A DNA stretch of 64,000 bases, from the NCBI GenBank assembly GCA_013398615.1, contig VZSR01003807.1, positions 547,921-611,920 of the forward strand. Reading direction: 5' to 3'. Positions 28,556-41,200 of this stretch are shown here, one piece after another (the stretch's first letter is position 1; the number at the start of each line of letters is the position of its first letter). The notes below the pieces were generated by a model that was given only the letters and a program-made list of their open reading frames with translations, made no database searches and had not been told where the DNA came from. Origin of the DNA: Brachypodius melanocephalos. Its lineage: Eukaryota > Chordata > Aves > Passeriformes > Pycnonotidae. The position numbers were made by a program, and so were the translations under genes.

Positions 28556-28604
28556 GGCATGGCATGGCATGGCATGGCATGGCATGGCATGGCATGGCAT
28601 GGCA
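28556..28604 (+). repeat. (GGCAT)n pentanucleotide microsatellite
   Basis: Almost ten uninterrupted copies of GGCAT in 49 bp. The absence of any interruption suggests it is young and likely length-variable. It lies 250 bp past the CR1 at 27164-28300 and is not obviously part of it. Confidence 0.98.
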
Positions 28605-30217
28605 GGATATATCAGCAGGGAAGTTATCTATTTCTTCCAAGAAATGTTCTCATTGAGCAAATAACTAAATAAAAAGAACTGGATAGAATACAGCCACAAT
28701 TCTGTAAAAAAATCCATGTCACATTGTCTCAGCAGTGCAACATTCCAAACAGATACATTGTGAATGATTTATGAAAAAGCATAGATTAACCAGTCCCTTC
28801 AGGTGACAATATCAGCATTTTAATGCATGTATTAGCATAATTTTTAAATATTTCAAGCAGCAGTCTTCAGAAGCACAGCAGCAAGGAAAAGTGATGATTG
28901 CAGATGTTGAATACTTCTATGGGATAAGAGAATGGGGCACAGGATCCCCTTATCAACCTGTACTTTTCCCTGCCTACCCCACCACACAGCACAGGCCCTG
29001 AAAGCAAGAAGGCAAAGCAAAAGTCTCCCCAGTTACCAGATCAGCTCACAGGGAAAACTTTTTAGGGAGTGCAGAATCAAGCACTTCTGAGACTGCTGTA
29101 CTTTATGAAGTAGACTGGAAGAAGAGAGACACAAAAGACAGTTTTAAAGCATTTCTGGTTTGTGCCTTTCTCCCTTTATGCTGAAGACAGTTCCGATACC
29201 ACCAGGATCTAGGCCAAGATGTTTGGTGTGGCTATATCATACTCCTTCAGTCAGCTGGAATCATTTTACGTTGCTATTTTAATTTAAGACAGAAGTTGAG
29301 TCTGTTTTTCTTTTCATATTTAATCTTTTAGCTAAGATTTAGCTTTCCCTTTTCCAAAAGCTCATTTAGAATGCAGCTTATTCCACAGTTCATTTTGCTT
29401 GTATTTCATCTAAATATATATTTTAATGGCTGAGCTCTGATTTGTTATACATCCACTATATGTTTGCATCATAACTGCCAATTAATTTGGCTTTAAATTT
29501 CTCAAAGACTATGTAGGCAGGGAGAATCTTCTTGGAATGCAAATGCCTGAATTTTAATTGAAATGGAGGAAGAAGCTTTGTACCTGTTCTACATGAAAAG
29601 CCCAGAAACTTTTGAACTGGAACTTCCCACAGAATGGTTTCTAGTATCAGCAAATGTTCAACTCCATTCTAGGAATACTTTGTGTTGAGTGAGTTAAATG
29701 CAACGCTTTTCAAGAAAGAGAAATAAGGTATCTTGACAGCTTCCTAAAGTGCTACATAAGAGAATTAAATAGTTAATTTTATTTCTCTATTTTAAAAAAG
29801 TAGCTGAACAAACTCCTAACCATTAGTCCTTTAGTTCTTCCTGTTTGGCAAAGCTTCCTCACTTCAGCTCCTCCAGACAGAGGAGAAGACTGTATTTAAA
29901 GTACACTCCACAAATACTTTTCTACATGCCCCTTCATGGAGCATGAAAAGCAGATGCTCACTTGCTTACCCCTTTCGATATTGTATTATTGGGTCCTACA
30001 AGACAGCTGTGTAGTGTGTGAAGGGAGCAAGTGAGGTTTATTTCATCTGAAAGCTTCCTTTTATTTCCTTTGAAAAGATGGAGTTTTTTCTAAGACACCG
30101 AACACACCAATTTTCAGAACTATTAAGTCAAGAGCAGCCTCTGGTTCTCAGCAGCTCTGAAAACCAGGTCACAAGCATCTCACTTTTCCTACCTTTTTCA
30201 GAAAAAAAGACTTAACT

Positions 30218-30328
30218 AGAAACTATAATTCTTAACTATAGTTAAGAAACTATCATTCTTAACAGAAACTGTAATTCTTAACTATAGTTAAGAAACTATC
30301 ATTCTTAACAAAAACTATAATTCTTAAC
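30218..30328. repeat. 46-bp tandem repeat with internal 20-bp palindrome
   Basis: The unit repeats with a period of exactly 46 bp, starting at 30218, 30264 and 30310, for about 2.4 copies with few differences. Each full unit contains the perfect palindrome TTCTTAACTATAGTTAAGAA (30229-30248 and 30275-30294). TTCTTAAC also recurs elsewhere in the unit, so the array is a ladder of short inverted repeats able to form several hairpins. Confidence 0.95.
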
Positions 30329-33291
30329 CTTGCAGTTTTCATCTCTTACTTAGGGCTTTTGTTCCCTCCCTCTAGGCACTCTCTTCATCTCTCCAACATC
30401 ATCACTTCACTTTGTACATATGTTCTTTTCCTCCAGTCCTTAGTCTCCACCATTCTCTCTTCACTCTCTGATAAATTTCCAAGAAGCTATCTGTTCTCCA
30501 AATTATCCCTATGACTACAGTTAGTGCCTTTCCTTCCTGCTCCCAGCCAATCCTCTCTCTTTCCAGTCCACGGGGAAGCCTGTCTAGATAGTTGGTAAAC
30601 AAAATTCACACTGAACAGTGGAGTAACCAATTGTTCCGTACCAGCCCTTTCAGCCTAGCAGTGCTATTCAATAAAGTATCTACCCTTGTAAGAAGTACCA
30701 TAAAGATTTTATGACAGCCATGCTATGAATTGAGATGCCTGCCTCTGCAAGCCTATTTATCTCAAACTCATGTGGTGTATAGCTGTTTTTTCCTGGCAAC
30801 ACACTTAAAATGCATGGAGTATTCAATGATTAAACTGAATTATATTGTCCTTTCTAGCTTATAGAAGGCTCTTCATTTCTCTTTTAAAATCTGCCATCCT
30901 TCTTCATATGTTTTCATATTTATATACAAAAACTTTTGGCATAAACAATTTTTTTGCACTAAACAACATCAAATCATATTTTACTATATTGAAACACAAC
31001 ATTGTTGGAGTTTGTTAGAAACTGCAAAAGAAATTATCCTTCTGCTATAAGCAGAGACATACATGTGAGTGATGAACTCTTAATTTTGAATTCTCAGAGA
31101 TTGGAATAAATTCCATAGGATTATCTGCTGAGTCACACTAGTAGCCTAGCGATCCACAGGTGCAACCACCCTTGTAGCAGGAGAGCCCAAAGCTCTATGT
31201 TCTTTTCTGTCAAAGCAGTTTTTAAGATGGCAAGGGCCAAGATCTGCAAACATAACCACTGGCAGCAACCAAACAAGACACTGTAGGAAACCAAGCCCAC
31301 TTTGAGAATCTCCCAAAGGTGAATAGAGTTAAAGATTGTCTTTTCCCTCAGGATACTTAGACTGGCACTTCTCTGCTTTGACTCAATTTCTAAATCCATT
31401 TAACTGTTGAAAGTTTGAAAACTGAACAGTTATGCAATTCTCCAGTCCTGAAGACTATCTCAAGATTTTTAACATGTTGTAGGCTCGTATACTACACAGT
31501 TTTATCCGTTAATGACTGTTAATAATTTTTTTAAAAGCACTATCTTACCTAAAAAACCACCAAAGTTTAATTCATGTCACAATGATTTGTTTGCTCAACA
31601 ATACTACATGTGCTGTTACCTTTTGAAGAGATCTTTTTATCCCTAATTCTACCTCTCATAACTCTTAGAGTCTTACAGAATTAAAAAGGGCACATGCAGC
31701 TGCCTTGGACTGCTTTACATGAGTGTCTTGGTACCATTTACAAGTTGATCTGTAACAACCCATGAAAGATTAGGACAAATTGCATTAACTGCTGTCCCTT
31801 CTACTTTTGATTAATACCATCATAATAAATCTGTACATTTGAGGATGGAAAAGAGAAGGATATTGAACATGATAGTGAATTTAAAAAAAAATTAATCAGA
31901 CTCATACTTCAGTAATTTGAATAGAAAAAATTAAACTGATATGTTCATTAAGTTTAGGAAATTTCCACTCGATATCTTCATTCACTTCACTGAGATTAGC
32001 CAAATGTGAGTACAAAGATTTAGCTAACAGTTCAAGAACATAAGGACAGAATTATATTCAACCTCAGAAGAGGTCAGCAGGAGACTCTATTTTCTTTTTT
32101 TTTTCTTTTTAATGCAACTGTCTCCCTTGGCTGGATGTTGGTAAAGGAAATATCTTCTTACCAGACATAAACTGCAGTACAGTCTTTGGCAAAGACAGTC
32201 TTCCTTCAAAGACTGCATTACTCTTAAACTGTGTAAGGAATACTTAACAAAAGAGAACAGATTTGTGAAATGAGTAGAGAGTTTAAGAATTGATATCACG
32301 ACACAAGAGAACATGCTGTCTTTTTTTTTTAAATAGGAAGAAACATTAAACAGTCCCTCTCTTTCTTGGTCATCTCTGATTTGTCACTCAATTTTAATTA
32401 CATTCTGCATCAGAAAGTTCTAAGCCAGGCGAGTTGACTGACTGCAAGTGCAGGCTCAGCTCACCAAAAGCATGCAACCACCTCTCAGTGTATCAATAGG
32501 GTGCTAGCAATGCACACTGATTTCACAGCCATGATTCTGTCATGAAAAAATAACTGCCATCACAGCATATATCAATATTCAACTTCACAAAATCAGCAGA
32601 TGAGAATAGTGTCCCCATTTGTTTTTATCCTGCTTCAAAAACATAGAGAAGAGCACTTATGCAAGTGAGAGTTACAAGAATGGTTGGAATAAGCTACCTC
32701 ATGGACAGGTGCTGGGCAAGCAACAATTGACCTGGAGCATTGACAGAACACCTCACTTTTGGCTGGATGTTTCCACAGCAGAGAGCTTAGCTATAATGTC
32801 TGGATTTCACTCATCAGCCACTTTCTTTTTTCACCTATTTCTCTTTCTCCTGCCAGTGTTTCCCTTTGAATGCAATGGGCTTTATGCAGTGGCTGTTCAG
32901 AACCCAATATAAATTTTAATTGTATTCATTCAAACATTGGATGAAACAAGAATAAAGTCAATTTTAAATCCCTAACCAGTGGTAGCAATGAGTACAAAAA
33001 TATTCCAGTATTGGAAACTCTGACTGCCTAAAACAAAGTCATTCTTTCAAGGTATGGGATTACTTTTTTCTGATTAATTTGTGGTTTTCTTCTTTTCTAC
33101 TCTACAAGCTTATCATGGCATTGCTTAGCAGCTTCTCCTAGTGCCTTGCCATGTAATTTCATGCTATATTCTGTGTTGGAAAGCCCAGGGAGGCTTTTGG
33201 GTTTTTTTGGTTTGGTTTTTGTTTCTGTAACTCCCCCAAAAAGAATTACTAAGAAAACATTTTGTAGTGCATATCATGCAGAATTATTTGG

Positions 33292-33328
33292 TTAATCAAA
33301 TTTACATTTCATCTGTAAATTTGATTAA
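33292..33328. repeat. Perfect 15-bp inverted repeat, 7-nt loop
   Basis: TTAATCAAATTTACA is followed by the loop tttcatc and then the exact reverse complement TGTAAATTTGATTAA. The stem is AT-rich. No gene or terminator context explains it; it may be the remains of a small palindromic element or chance. Confidence 0.9.
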
Positions 33329-35126
33329 GTTTTACACATTCCTTGCTTTTTAGTAAAGTGCTTCTGATAAAATCATCTTCAAGGTCTTTCCCCACAACAG
33401 AAGCTATGGGGAGAGTCATCAGCTGGTTCAAGACCACAGGCTTTGTTTCTCAGGAAAGAGCTCTACAAGGAAAGGGTTTGTGGCTCTTGAACTTCAGATT
33501 TGGCTTTAACTATAATATTTAATTGACTGTGTGACGTATAATAAAATTCAGTATTAAAGGGTTTGTGCCTCAAGGCACACTCTCATACCAGTCTGGCTTG
33601 GAGCCAGAGTCAAAGTTTATTTTACGTCATTTGTAGATTCTGCCCCCCGATCAACAACTGATTTTCCTGAACTTAGTTATTTTCAAGCCTTGACTCATAT
33701 TATTACTGCAATTGAGCCTCTAGATTTTTAACAATTAAACCCTAATCAGACATTTTCCAACAAAATACATCCCAGCAGCTCGACCACAGATCAGAATGCT
33801 GCAAGACTACAGTCAGCTCTATTTTCATAGTATATCTTTTTTGCAAAAATATGTTCAGTGTTAAACCTTGCACTACTTTTAATTTGGGTGCAAAATTGAA
33901 TAAACCATACTATTTGGTTAAATATAATATTGCTGAATCCAAAGACCATAATACATAATGAAATACATAATGTTCAGTTTAAGACAGCAATCAACAATTT
34001 CTCAGTTCAAACAATATATACATAAGGAATAAAACTTTCAGGAATTCTGAAATCACAGAAGTGCTAGCATATTTACAAATGGAAGGAGATATATAAATGT
34101 TACAATACTCCTACAAGTAAAGGAATTTTATTTACTCCATAAGTATCTTTAATAGTAATAAGTATAGTCAGTGGTGAGGAGGCAGTGAAGTAAACAGAAA
34201 TTACTGTCCACTCTTACATAAATATATATATTTATACATAAATATATATTGGGACCACTGATATGTCTTTAAAGTAAGAAGAAAATTAGTAAGTGTAAGG
34301 CTTCAATGCAAATTCAATACACAGAAGGTAAATCCACAGGATTAAAAACAGAATACAAAGAATTCACATGATAAACTAGCTGCAAGGATCCTTGAGTGTC
34401 AAAATAAAACTTAAAAACCAAACTTCTTTGTATATATTGCTGCACTACAATTAAACCATTACATTGAAATATAATGCTGCTAATTAGTGTAGTGTAATGA
34501 TCACTGAAAAATAGAAATTGTTACTTCATAATGCCTAACTTCCTTGAAGTACTTTTCGCCTATAGATATCTAAAAGGCTCAAAGCACAACAGTAACAGCT
34601 TTTCAAAATATTGTGATAAAGACATTTGAATAGCTATTCTGACATAGCACACTTAAAATAATGTTGCTTTCTAAAGCTTTCAGGCCTTTGAGTAATGCCA
34701 GCAAGCCCGAGGCCCTTGTCATTTCCCTGTCCCCACTTATTTCTCTCCTACATTCTCTGAATTAACAGTCTAGTCAGGTAATTTTACATGGATGTAACTT
34801 TTCCCAACATGTAACACGTACAGGTTCAGAAGAGTTTCCAGGCAAGAAGATTTCTTTGCAGGCCCTTAGTCAGGGCATTTTTTCTCTGTATTCATGTGGA
34901 ATTTTGCATGAGTTTATAACTGGCACAATAACCTCACTACAGCTGGGAGTAGATGAACAGCCCTACAGATGCACAGCACATTGGCATGTAAATAAAAAAG
35001 ACTACAGAATAAAAAGCAAGACCACCATGAAGCTGTAATTTTGTAACTTTAAAATTATAAAATTACAATTATTTTACATGTTTTCATTACTGAGGAAATT
35101 AAAGAGGAAAAAAAGCAATGGCTTAC

Positions 35127-35225
35127 CTGTGGAGATGAGGGATTAAAACTGACATTGATTACAGATTCCGTGTGTCTCCCCAGTTTATGTAAAAAAGTGC
35201 TTGAACGCATTTCATATATGTAAGC
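35127..35225 (-). CDS. WDR27: WDR27 exon, start of the last WD40 blade
   Basis: A 99-bp, phase 0-0 exon of 33 codons on the minus strand. It begins AYIYEMRSSTFLHKLG and ends VINVSFNPSSPQ. The YIYE closes the blade begun at 47627-47729. HT..SVINVSFNP opens the next and probably final blade, with RH in place of the usual GH. The acceptor is ttggttttttag and the donor is CACAG|gtaagc. It must be spliced to at least one more exon, because the blade lacks its final strands and no stop is present. In the family, one short exon of under 20 codons is expected to follow. Confidence 0.9.
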
Positions 35226-38200
35226 CTAAAAAACCAATGAGTTAATATTTTCACTATTAAAAAAACCCTCACATTTTAGAAGCATTAAGTTGTAGTATGG
35301 AAACACTAAATATATAGCCTACAGAGAAGGTAGAAAATTTTAATCTTAGCTAAACAGATATCAGAAAGTCATCAATATCTTAGAACTGATTTCTATAATT
35401 TGGGATAACTTAGCAAATGCTTAAATTAACTCAAATTAAAGAAAAATAATTTAAAAAGAGTATTTAGAAAGAATACTGCACTCTTTCCCCAAAAAATAAC
35501 TAAACATTCGGTGTACTTCAAGAAGCTGGTAAAAAATTACCCTTTTAAATATATATTTTAAATTATGTTCTTTGGAATTTAAATACTTTCTTTTAAGTGG
35601 AATCTAATACCTTTCTAAATTAGATAACTCCAATGTTATATAAAATTTTTTCAATTTCTGCACATGTCTTTGCCATGTTAATTGAACAGTATAGAATTCA
35701 ATACCAATTCAATAATAATAAAACTGCTGCAAGTATCATCAGTGAGAAAAAGTATACTGCCTGCCTTTGTTTCTCAAAAGAGAAAGGGGAAATTGCTTTC
35801 CAAGGAGAAAATTAAAATTTTACTGGTACAGCCTCAAATAATGAAAAAGTGCCAATGCAAAACTGCATCAGGAAACCACCCCAAAATTCACTGAAAGTCA
35901 TGGGCATACTGATACTATGAAAATGGTAGTATTGTGATACTATATCAGCATTATTTTACGAAAAAAAATTAGTTTTGAAATAAATCCTGAAAAAATTCCA
36001 CACCACAAACACTTGTGAGAGTCACATGCAGACACTTGGGATTGTTTTAGACTATTCCTTATCTAGCAAAATAATTATTTGTCAGATAGACTGTGCATAT
36101 ATAAGGCATATTAATACAGACACATTACGTGTTGTCTTAGTTGATACATTATAAATAAAATTTGTATCTCAAAAGATAGAATAAATTATGAAGTATTGAA
36201 AAGATAGTCAAAGATGATAATCCAAAAAAGTTTCAAAAAAAATTAAGGATTGATCATCTTTACTAAATCTCTGACATCAATGAACATGGAATTTAGAATA
36301 TAATCTGACATAAACTAAACTAAACTGTGTATAAACTCTATTACAGCAGTGAATATTACTCTATTACTCTGTGACTTAAGTTTTTTGCTGATAATTCCCT
36401 AAAAGAAACTTAATCATTCAGACTCAAGGCAACTGAACTTTCCCTAGCAGACAGCAAACACTGACAAGTCCCAAAAACTTGTGGACTCGATAAGTCTTCC
36501 TTCCTAATTTATGAAAAGATTCATGGACCAATACCAGTTCTGAAAAACCTTTAATGCACCACTCAGAAAACAAGTCATCATTCAACACCAAAGACTGTGT
36601 AGTCATAACCAGCACTGAAGAAACATTGGATTGTTGTCAGTGTCAAATATTCCAGCCATTTTCACTTGGAGGCAAAAAAGAAACCAAATGTAAATCTACT
36701 TAATTGGACCCAGTTTATTAATCTCACATATCCTGGATGCAGACCTTGATATGGTATTAAAATCACCTACTGGCATAAATGGAGTACCTGAAAACAGACA
36801 GAAATGTAGGTGGCCATTTTTAAACTCTGGATCTTTTGTAGCATTACACACAGATATTGCCATACTGAGAAAGTAGCTGAGTCTCCTGCAATGTGCTAAA
36901 ATCATTGTTTCCTTCCTAAATATAGCAAATCCTTTTAAATTAAAAAATTCTTCTTTAAAAAGTAAGACTTTAGTCAAAAATATACCAGGAAATGTGTTAT
37001 AATAAAGAATAGTCATTTTTAGTGGCATAAAATCAGCAATTTTTATTTGTTTGTTTTAAAATATATGGCCATAACAGAGCTACTGTGACTTCCACCACCT
37101 GAAACATCAGCTCACAAGAGAAGAGATCAGTAAGTGGAGTCCAAACAAGATAAAAGTGATATAATGACATAAAGGAAAGCATTCTTATGTATATGTACAG
37201 AAATTCTTTCCTCTAAATCAAAGTACAAGACCACGTATTAGTATAATCAGTCTGTACACAGGACAGCTCAAGTTTTTGCAGTTACCACACAAGAACTGAA
37301 TAAAAACTCCTTGTAAATATCTCCAGGTTTCTTATTGACATAAAAGAATTAAGAGGCACTATGGGTTATTTACTTCACATCATAAACAGGTTACAATATT
37401 GCCAATATTTGGCTTAAACAGCCAAGGTTCAGAGTTCTAACATAATAGTACCCTTCCCTTATTTTACAAGGTGTAACACCACATCCATCCATTTTCCTCC
37501 CTCTATAGAGACTTTCCATTCTTCATTCTGATGATACTACACCATGACTCACATAGTTCCAAAACTATCAGATGCCGACACTTATGTGATCTCTTCGCAC
37601 CTGTAATATTGTGCTCTCTTCTTCATACCAAGCTTTGTCACACTCTATATCCACAACCCTATTGTCCAGACTTCCAGCAGATCTTCTTTCCATGAACAGA
37701 ATGCTAGAAATGACCTTTGTACTCCAGGAAGGATCTGGTGTAGAGACTGCAGTCATATTGTACTTTACCACCACAGTTCCAGAATAAACTATAGAGGTCA
37801 TGCTCACATAATTGGAACATGCAAGTCTCAAAAAAATGAAAGATAAGATGCTGCAGAAGTCCACATTCCAGGGAAACTCCAGAAAGGAAAGGAGTACACT
37901 GAGTGAGAGGTGAGCACAAAGCATTACAGGATGCACAGGATGCTCTTACACACTCCACTAAAGAAAGGATATTTGTGAAAACAAATCATCATTCTAGGGA
38001 GAATAGAGTTATAGGGAGAAGTCATTCTTACCAAACAGCCCTCTAAAATCCCAAGAAACTCTTGTCAAAATGTTTCAACAGTATCAAAATATTCAGTAAT
38101 ATCACAACAGTTTCAAGTGTTTGAATCATAAAATCAAATCCTATTCCTCATAGCTATTGAAAACATCTATCCCCTTTGGAACTGTGCAAATGACCAAAAC

Positions 38201-41200
38201 AGGACAAATATGTAAATTTTTGTAGCACACTATAGAACTTTGTTAGAAATAAGAACTTAAACAGAATAGAACTGCACTGTAGATAATAAAATCAAAATTC
38301 ATGTGTTCGGTACATACAATAAGTCATCTGGACTCTGCACAACTGACATATGGCTCTAGTAAAATAGGTTGCCTTACTTCTCTTCAAGCCTGCTCTCCTT
38401 CCCTTTAATGGAAGGAGGAACAAAGAAAAGGCAAAGTCAATGACAGCAAGAATCAGGAGCACAAAATGCTCTGATTCACAGAGAAACATGCTCTATCTTT
38501 TAACCCAGGGAACATATCACAGAGAGGCATGGTTAGCAAAGTTGAATTTTTTCCATCATAACATAGTGCCTAACAGAACTTTGCCAGAATTATCCAATAA
38601 AAATTAATTTTCCATTCCAGGTCCTCAGTTTAACTTGGGAAGGACCATGTTCATTTTTGGCTTAATCTTTATGTCCCTGTTCCACTCTGTAAAATAGATG
38701 TGATAATATTTCATTATTTTTTTGAACAAAACTCCAAAGTTTGTTAAACCTAGGTATTCTGGTAATTTATGCTCTTCCACAGTGTTTCTAAATCAACCAT
38801 TTGGCCTATCCCTTTCTGACAAAAAAATGCTGTGAAGCAGTCGTGCAACTTCACTATAATCTAGTGAGTGTGCATTTGGTGCTGTAGTCACACTTCTCAG
38901 CCTAAAAAGAATTCAAACCCTTCCCTCCCACCTTTCGAGAAAGGATTCTTAGTCCTGAGCTAGAGATTAGGCTGAGATGCAGCACCTTTCCAAATTGTCA
39001 CACTGTATAACCAGATCCAGTGGATCAGAGGAAGTCATGACAAGCAGCTGCTGGTAGAAGCCCATCTGTAGCTAACCACTGAAGCACTGAAAGACATGGG
39101 AAAGACCAGATACGGGAAAGCCCTTTCCTCTGACCTTTACCACAAAGACTATGCTCTTATTGAACAGCTGCTAGGCAAAACACACAGAATGTGGCTGGGA
39201 ACACAACCTGCCCATTGCACATCACTCTTACAAATCTATCCTAATGGGATTACTGCTAAAGGTTTTTCTGATACTGTATTCCTAGCCCCATAAATCTTAA
39301 ACATGTAGGTGTTATGGTTCAACAGAAAAAGGGGCAGAGTCTCTAGCTACACGCAAGAATAGTTTATTACATTGTGGCAGCTATAACCTTCTCTTCCAAT
39401 AACTGAAAGGAAAAGTAATAGTAATTTTCTGAGTAATTTTGACATGTAAAACAATAAAATCTCATTAAAAGAAAAACATCAGCATATAAAAGTGTATAAA
39501 ACCAGCTTCTCTTTAAGTAGCTCAAGACAAAGATATTTAAACTAGCCAGTGATAGCCTAAATTCTGAGAATAAAAGTTAACTTGGTTAAAGATTGAAAGT
39601 ATATTTATTTTTAACTTCAAAAGTTTAACAAAAAAACCCAAAACATAAACCCCAAAGAGAATTGTATTTTAACAGAACACTCATAAGAGAAATAACTCCA
39701 GTACAAACATTCTTCTGCTATAGTCTGCCATTGTTTTAGTTTTGCTCTATTTTCTGATGTTATCCAAATGGCTTTTCTGTTCTATACTCACTAGATTATT
39801 TTAGCATAGTCTTCTCTACAGAAAAAAAGAAAAGAAGAGTAACTGAATTATAAATGATACTATAACATTTGCCACAGAAAAATAAAAAAACCTTGAAAAT
39901 ATGAAATCAATGACAGAGGAAGAACAGATTTTCAGCAAACCGAACATAATGAAAAAGAAAACATAACAGTCTAGGAAGCACTCAGCAATACCCAAAATGC
40001 ATATGTGCATATAATGTTTTAGACTTTAGCCAAAGTCAATTCCCCTTTTTTTATATTAAGACAAATTTTGTCTAATAAAAATACTGATTCAGTAGATATT
40101 GGTATTTCCTTTCCATTTCTTGCTGAGGGTCAGCCAAAAGTAAAAATAATTTACCTGTACCAATAGCTTCCAAAGAAGTTTCCTGGATTCATAACGACAT
40201 ACTTACCTGTATTTCCTTTCACTTGACATTTGAACATTTGGAGTAGTCAGTTTTCAGTAACCCAGAGTGTGACAGTGTATTTAGCACCTTACAAGTACAC
40301 ACAAGCTTCTGCTTTCTTCCCTAAACTTACACCAAGAGACTGGGAAGAAGAGCAAAGATCCTTCCTTGAGTGGAGGAATTTGTATCCAAATGGAAAATTA
40401 CTTAAGTCTACTGCATTGCTAGACAGAGTGTGCTAGATAAATTGATGTTTTATCTGCAGAGTTGCACTGTAAATTCTTTCCTCTGTTTTCTCACACCACA
40501 GCTTCAAAGGAAACTTGTTCCCATCTGTTCCCATTGCCCCCATAGTCCAGCCTATGGCTATATACATTTGTGTCAAACTGCTTACACTCCTACAGCCTCT
40601 TGGGATAGGAAACGGGGGGAAGGAAATCATAAACACTTGAAGAACAGAAGAATTCTCCTTGTTATCCTCTTTTGCACAGGGATCAGAAGAGCAACACCAG
40701 ATTCAAGGAAAATCCTTTGTTGCTGCTGGGGCTTTAAGCTGAAGTGTGTATTTTAGAAACAGATCGCAGGAAAAGAACACAACTAACAAACAAACAAAAA
40801 GACATTGATAGCTGAGATACCTAATTTGGCCTTACACAAACAGAGATGCTTTTTTCATGTTTTGCATGGATTGGCCAATGTCATCACTTTTCTGAGGCTA
40901 TTTTTCCTAATATTTCAAATGAGCTACAGAAGACAGAAATGTTGAAGTCCATTGATAGAAAAATAAATAAATAATCTAACATGTTTTTATAAAAGATATC
41001 TGCAGTTATTAATAAGGCATTATTGGCCATTTGCTTCCCTCAGTGCCATCAAACTTGATGCATAATCCCACAGTACATTATACAAGTGTTGGACTTGCAC
41101 ACCATCAATCCCTATTTATACTGGGGCACATATTCCACTAAACCATTTATTTTTTTCCTCTATTTCAAGCTAAAAAAGCCCCTGAACTACTTACACTAAA

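Larger units (their letters stand above)
18477..35126. other. Probable last WDR27 intron, or 3' flank
   Basis: Non-coding, AT-rich sequence. It is intron if a downstream exon exists at 18420-18476 or beyond the left edge. It contains the 100-N gap, the GC-rich patch at 25904-26730, two CR1 copies (26816-28300), a GGCAT microsatellite, the 46-bp palindromic tandem repeat at 30218-30328 and a 15-bp inverted repeat at 33292-33328. No exon was recognised here. Confidence 0.6.

Noticed and set aside
28309..28590. 93-codon minus-strand frame starting with repeated MPCHA residues
   Set aside because: The N-terminus is just the GGCAT microsatellite translated; no gene evidence.
28556..28604. Regularly spaced repeats as a CRISPR array
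   Set aside because: There are no spacers; this is a simple pentamer microsatellite in a vertebrate genome.
37568..37936. 122-codon open frame on the minus strand
   Set aside because: Same strand as WDR27 but inside an intron. It has no WD40 features, and a second overlapping frame (37704-37958) is equally open.
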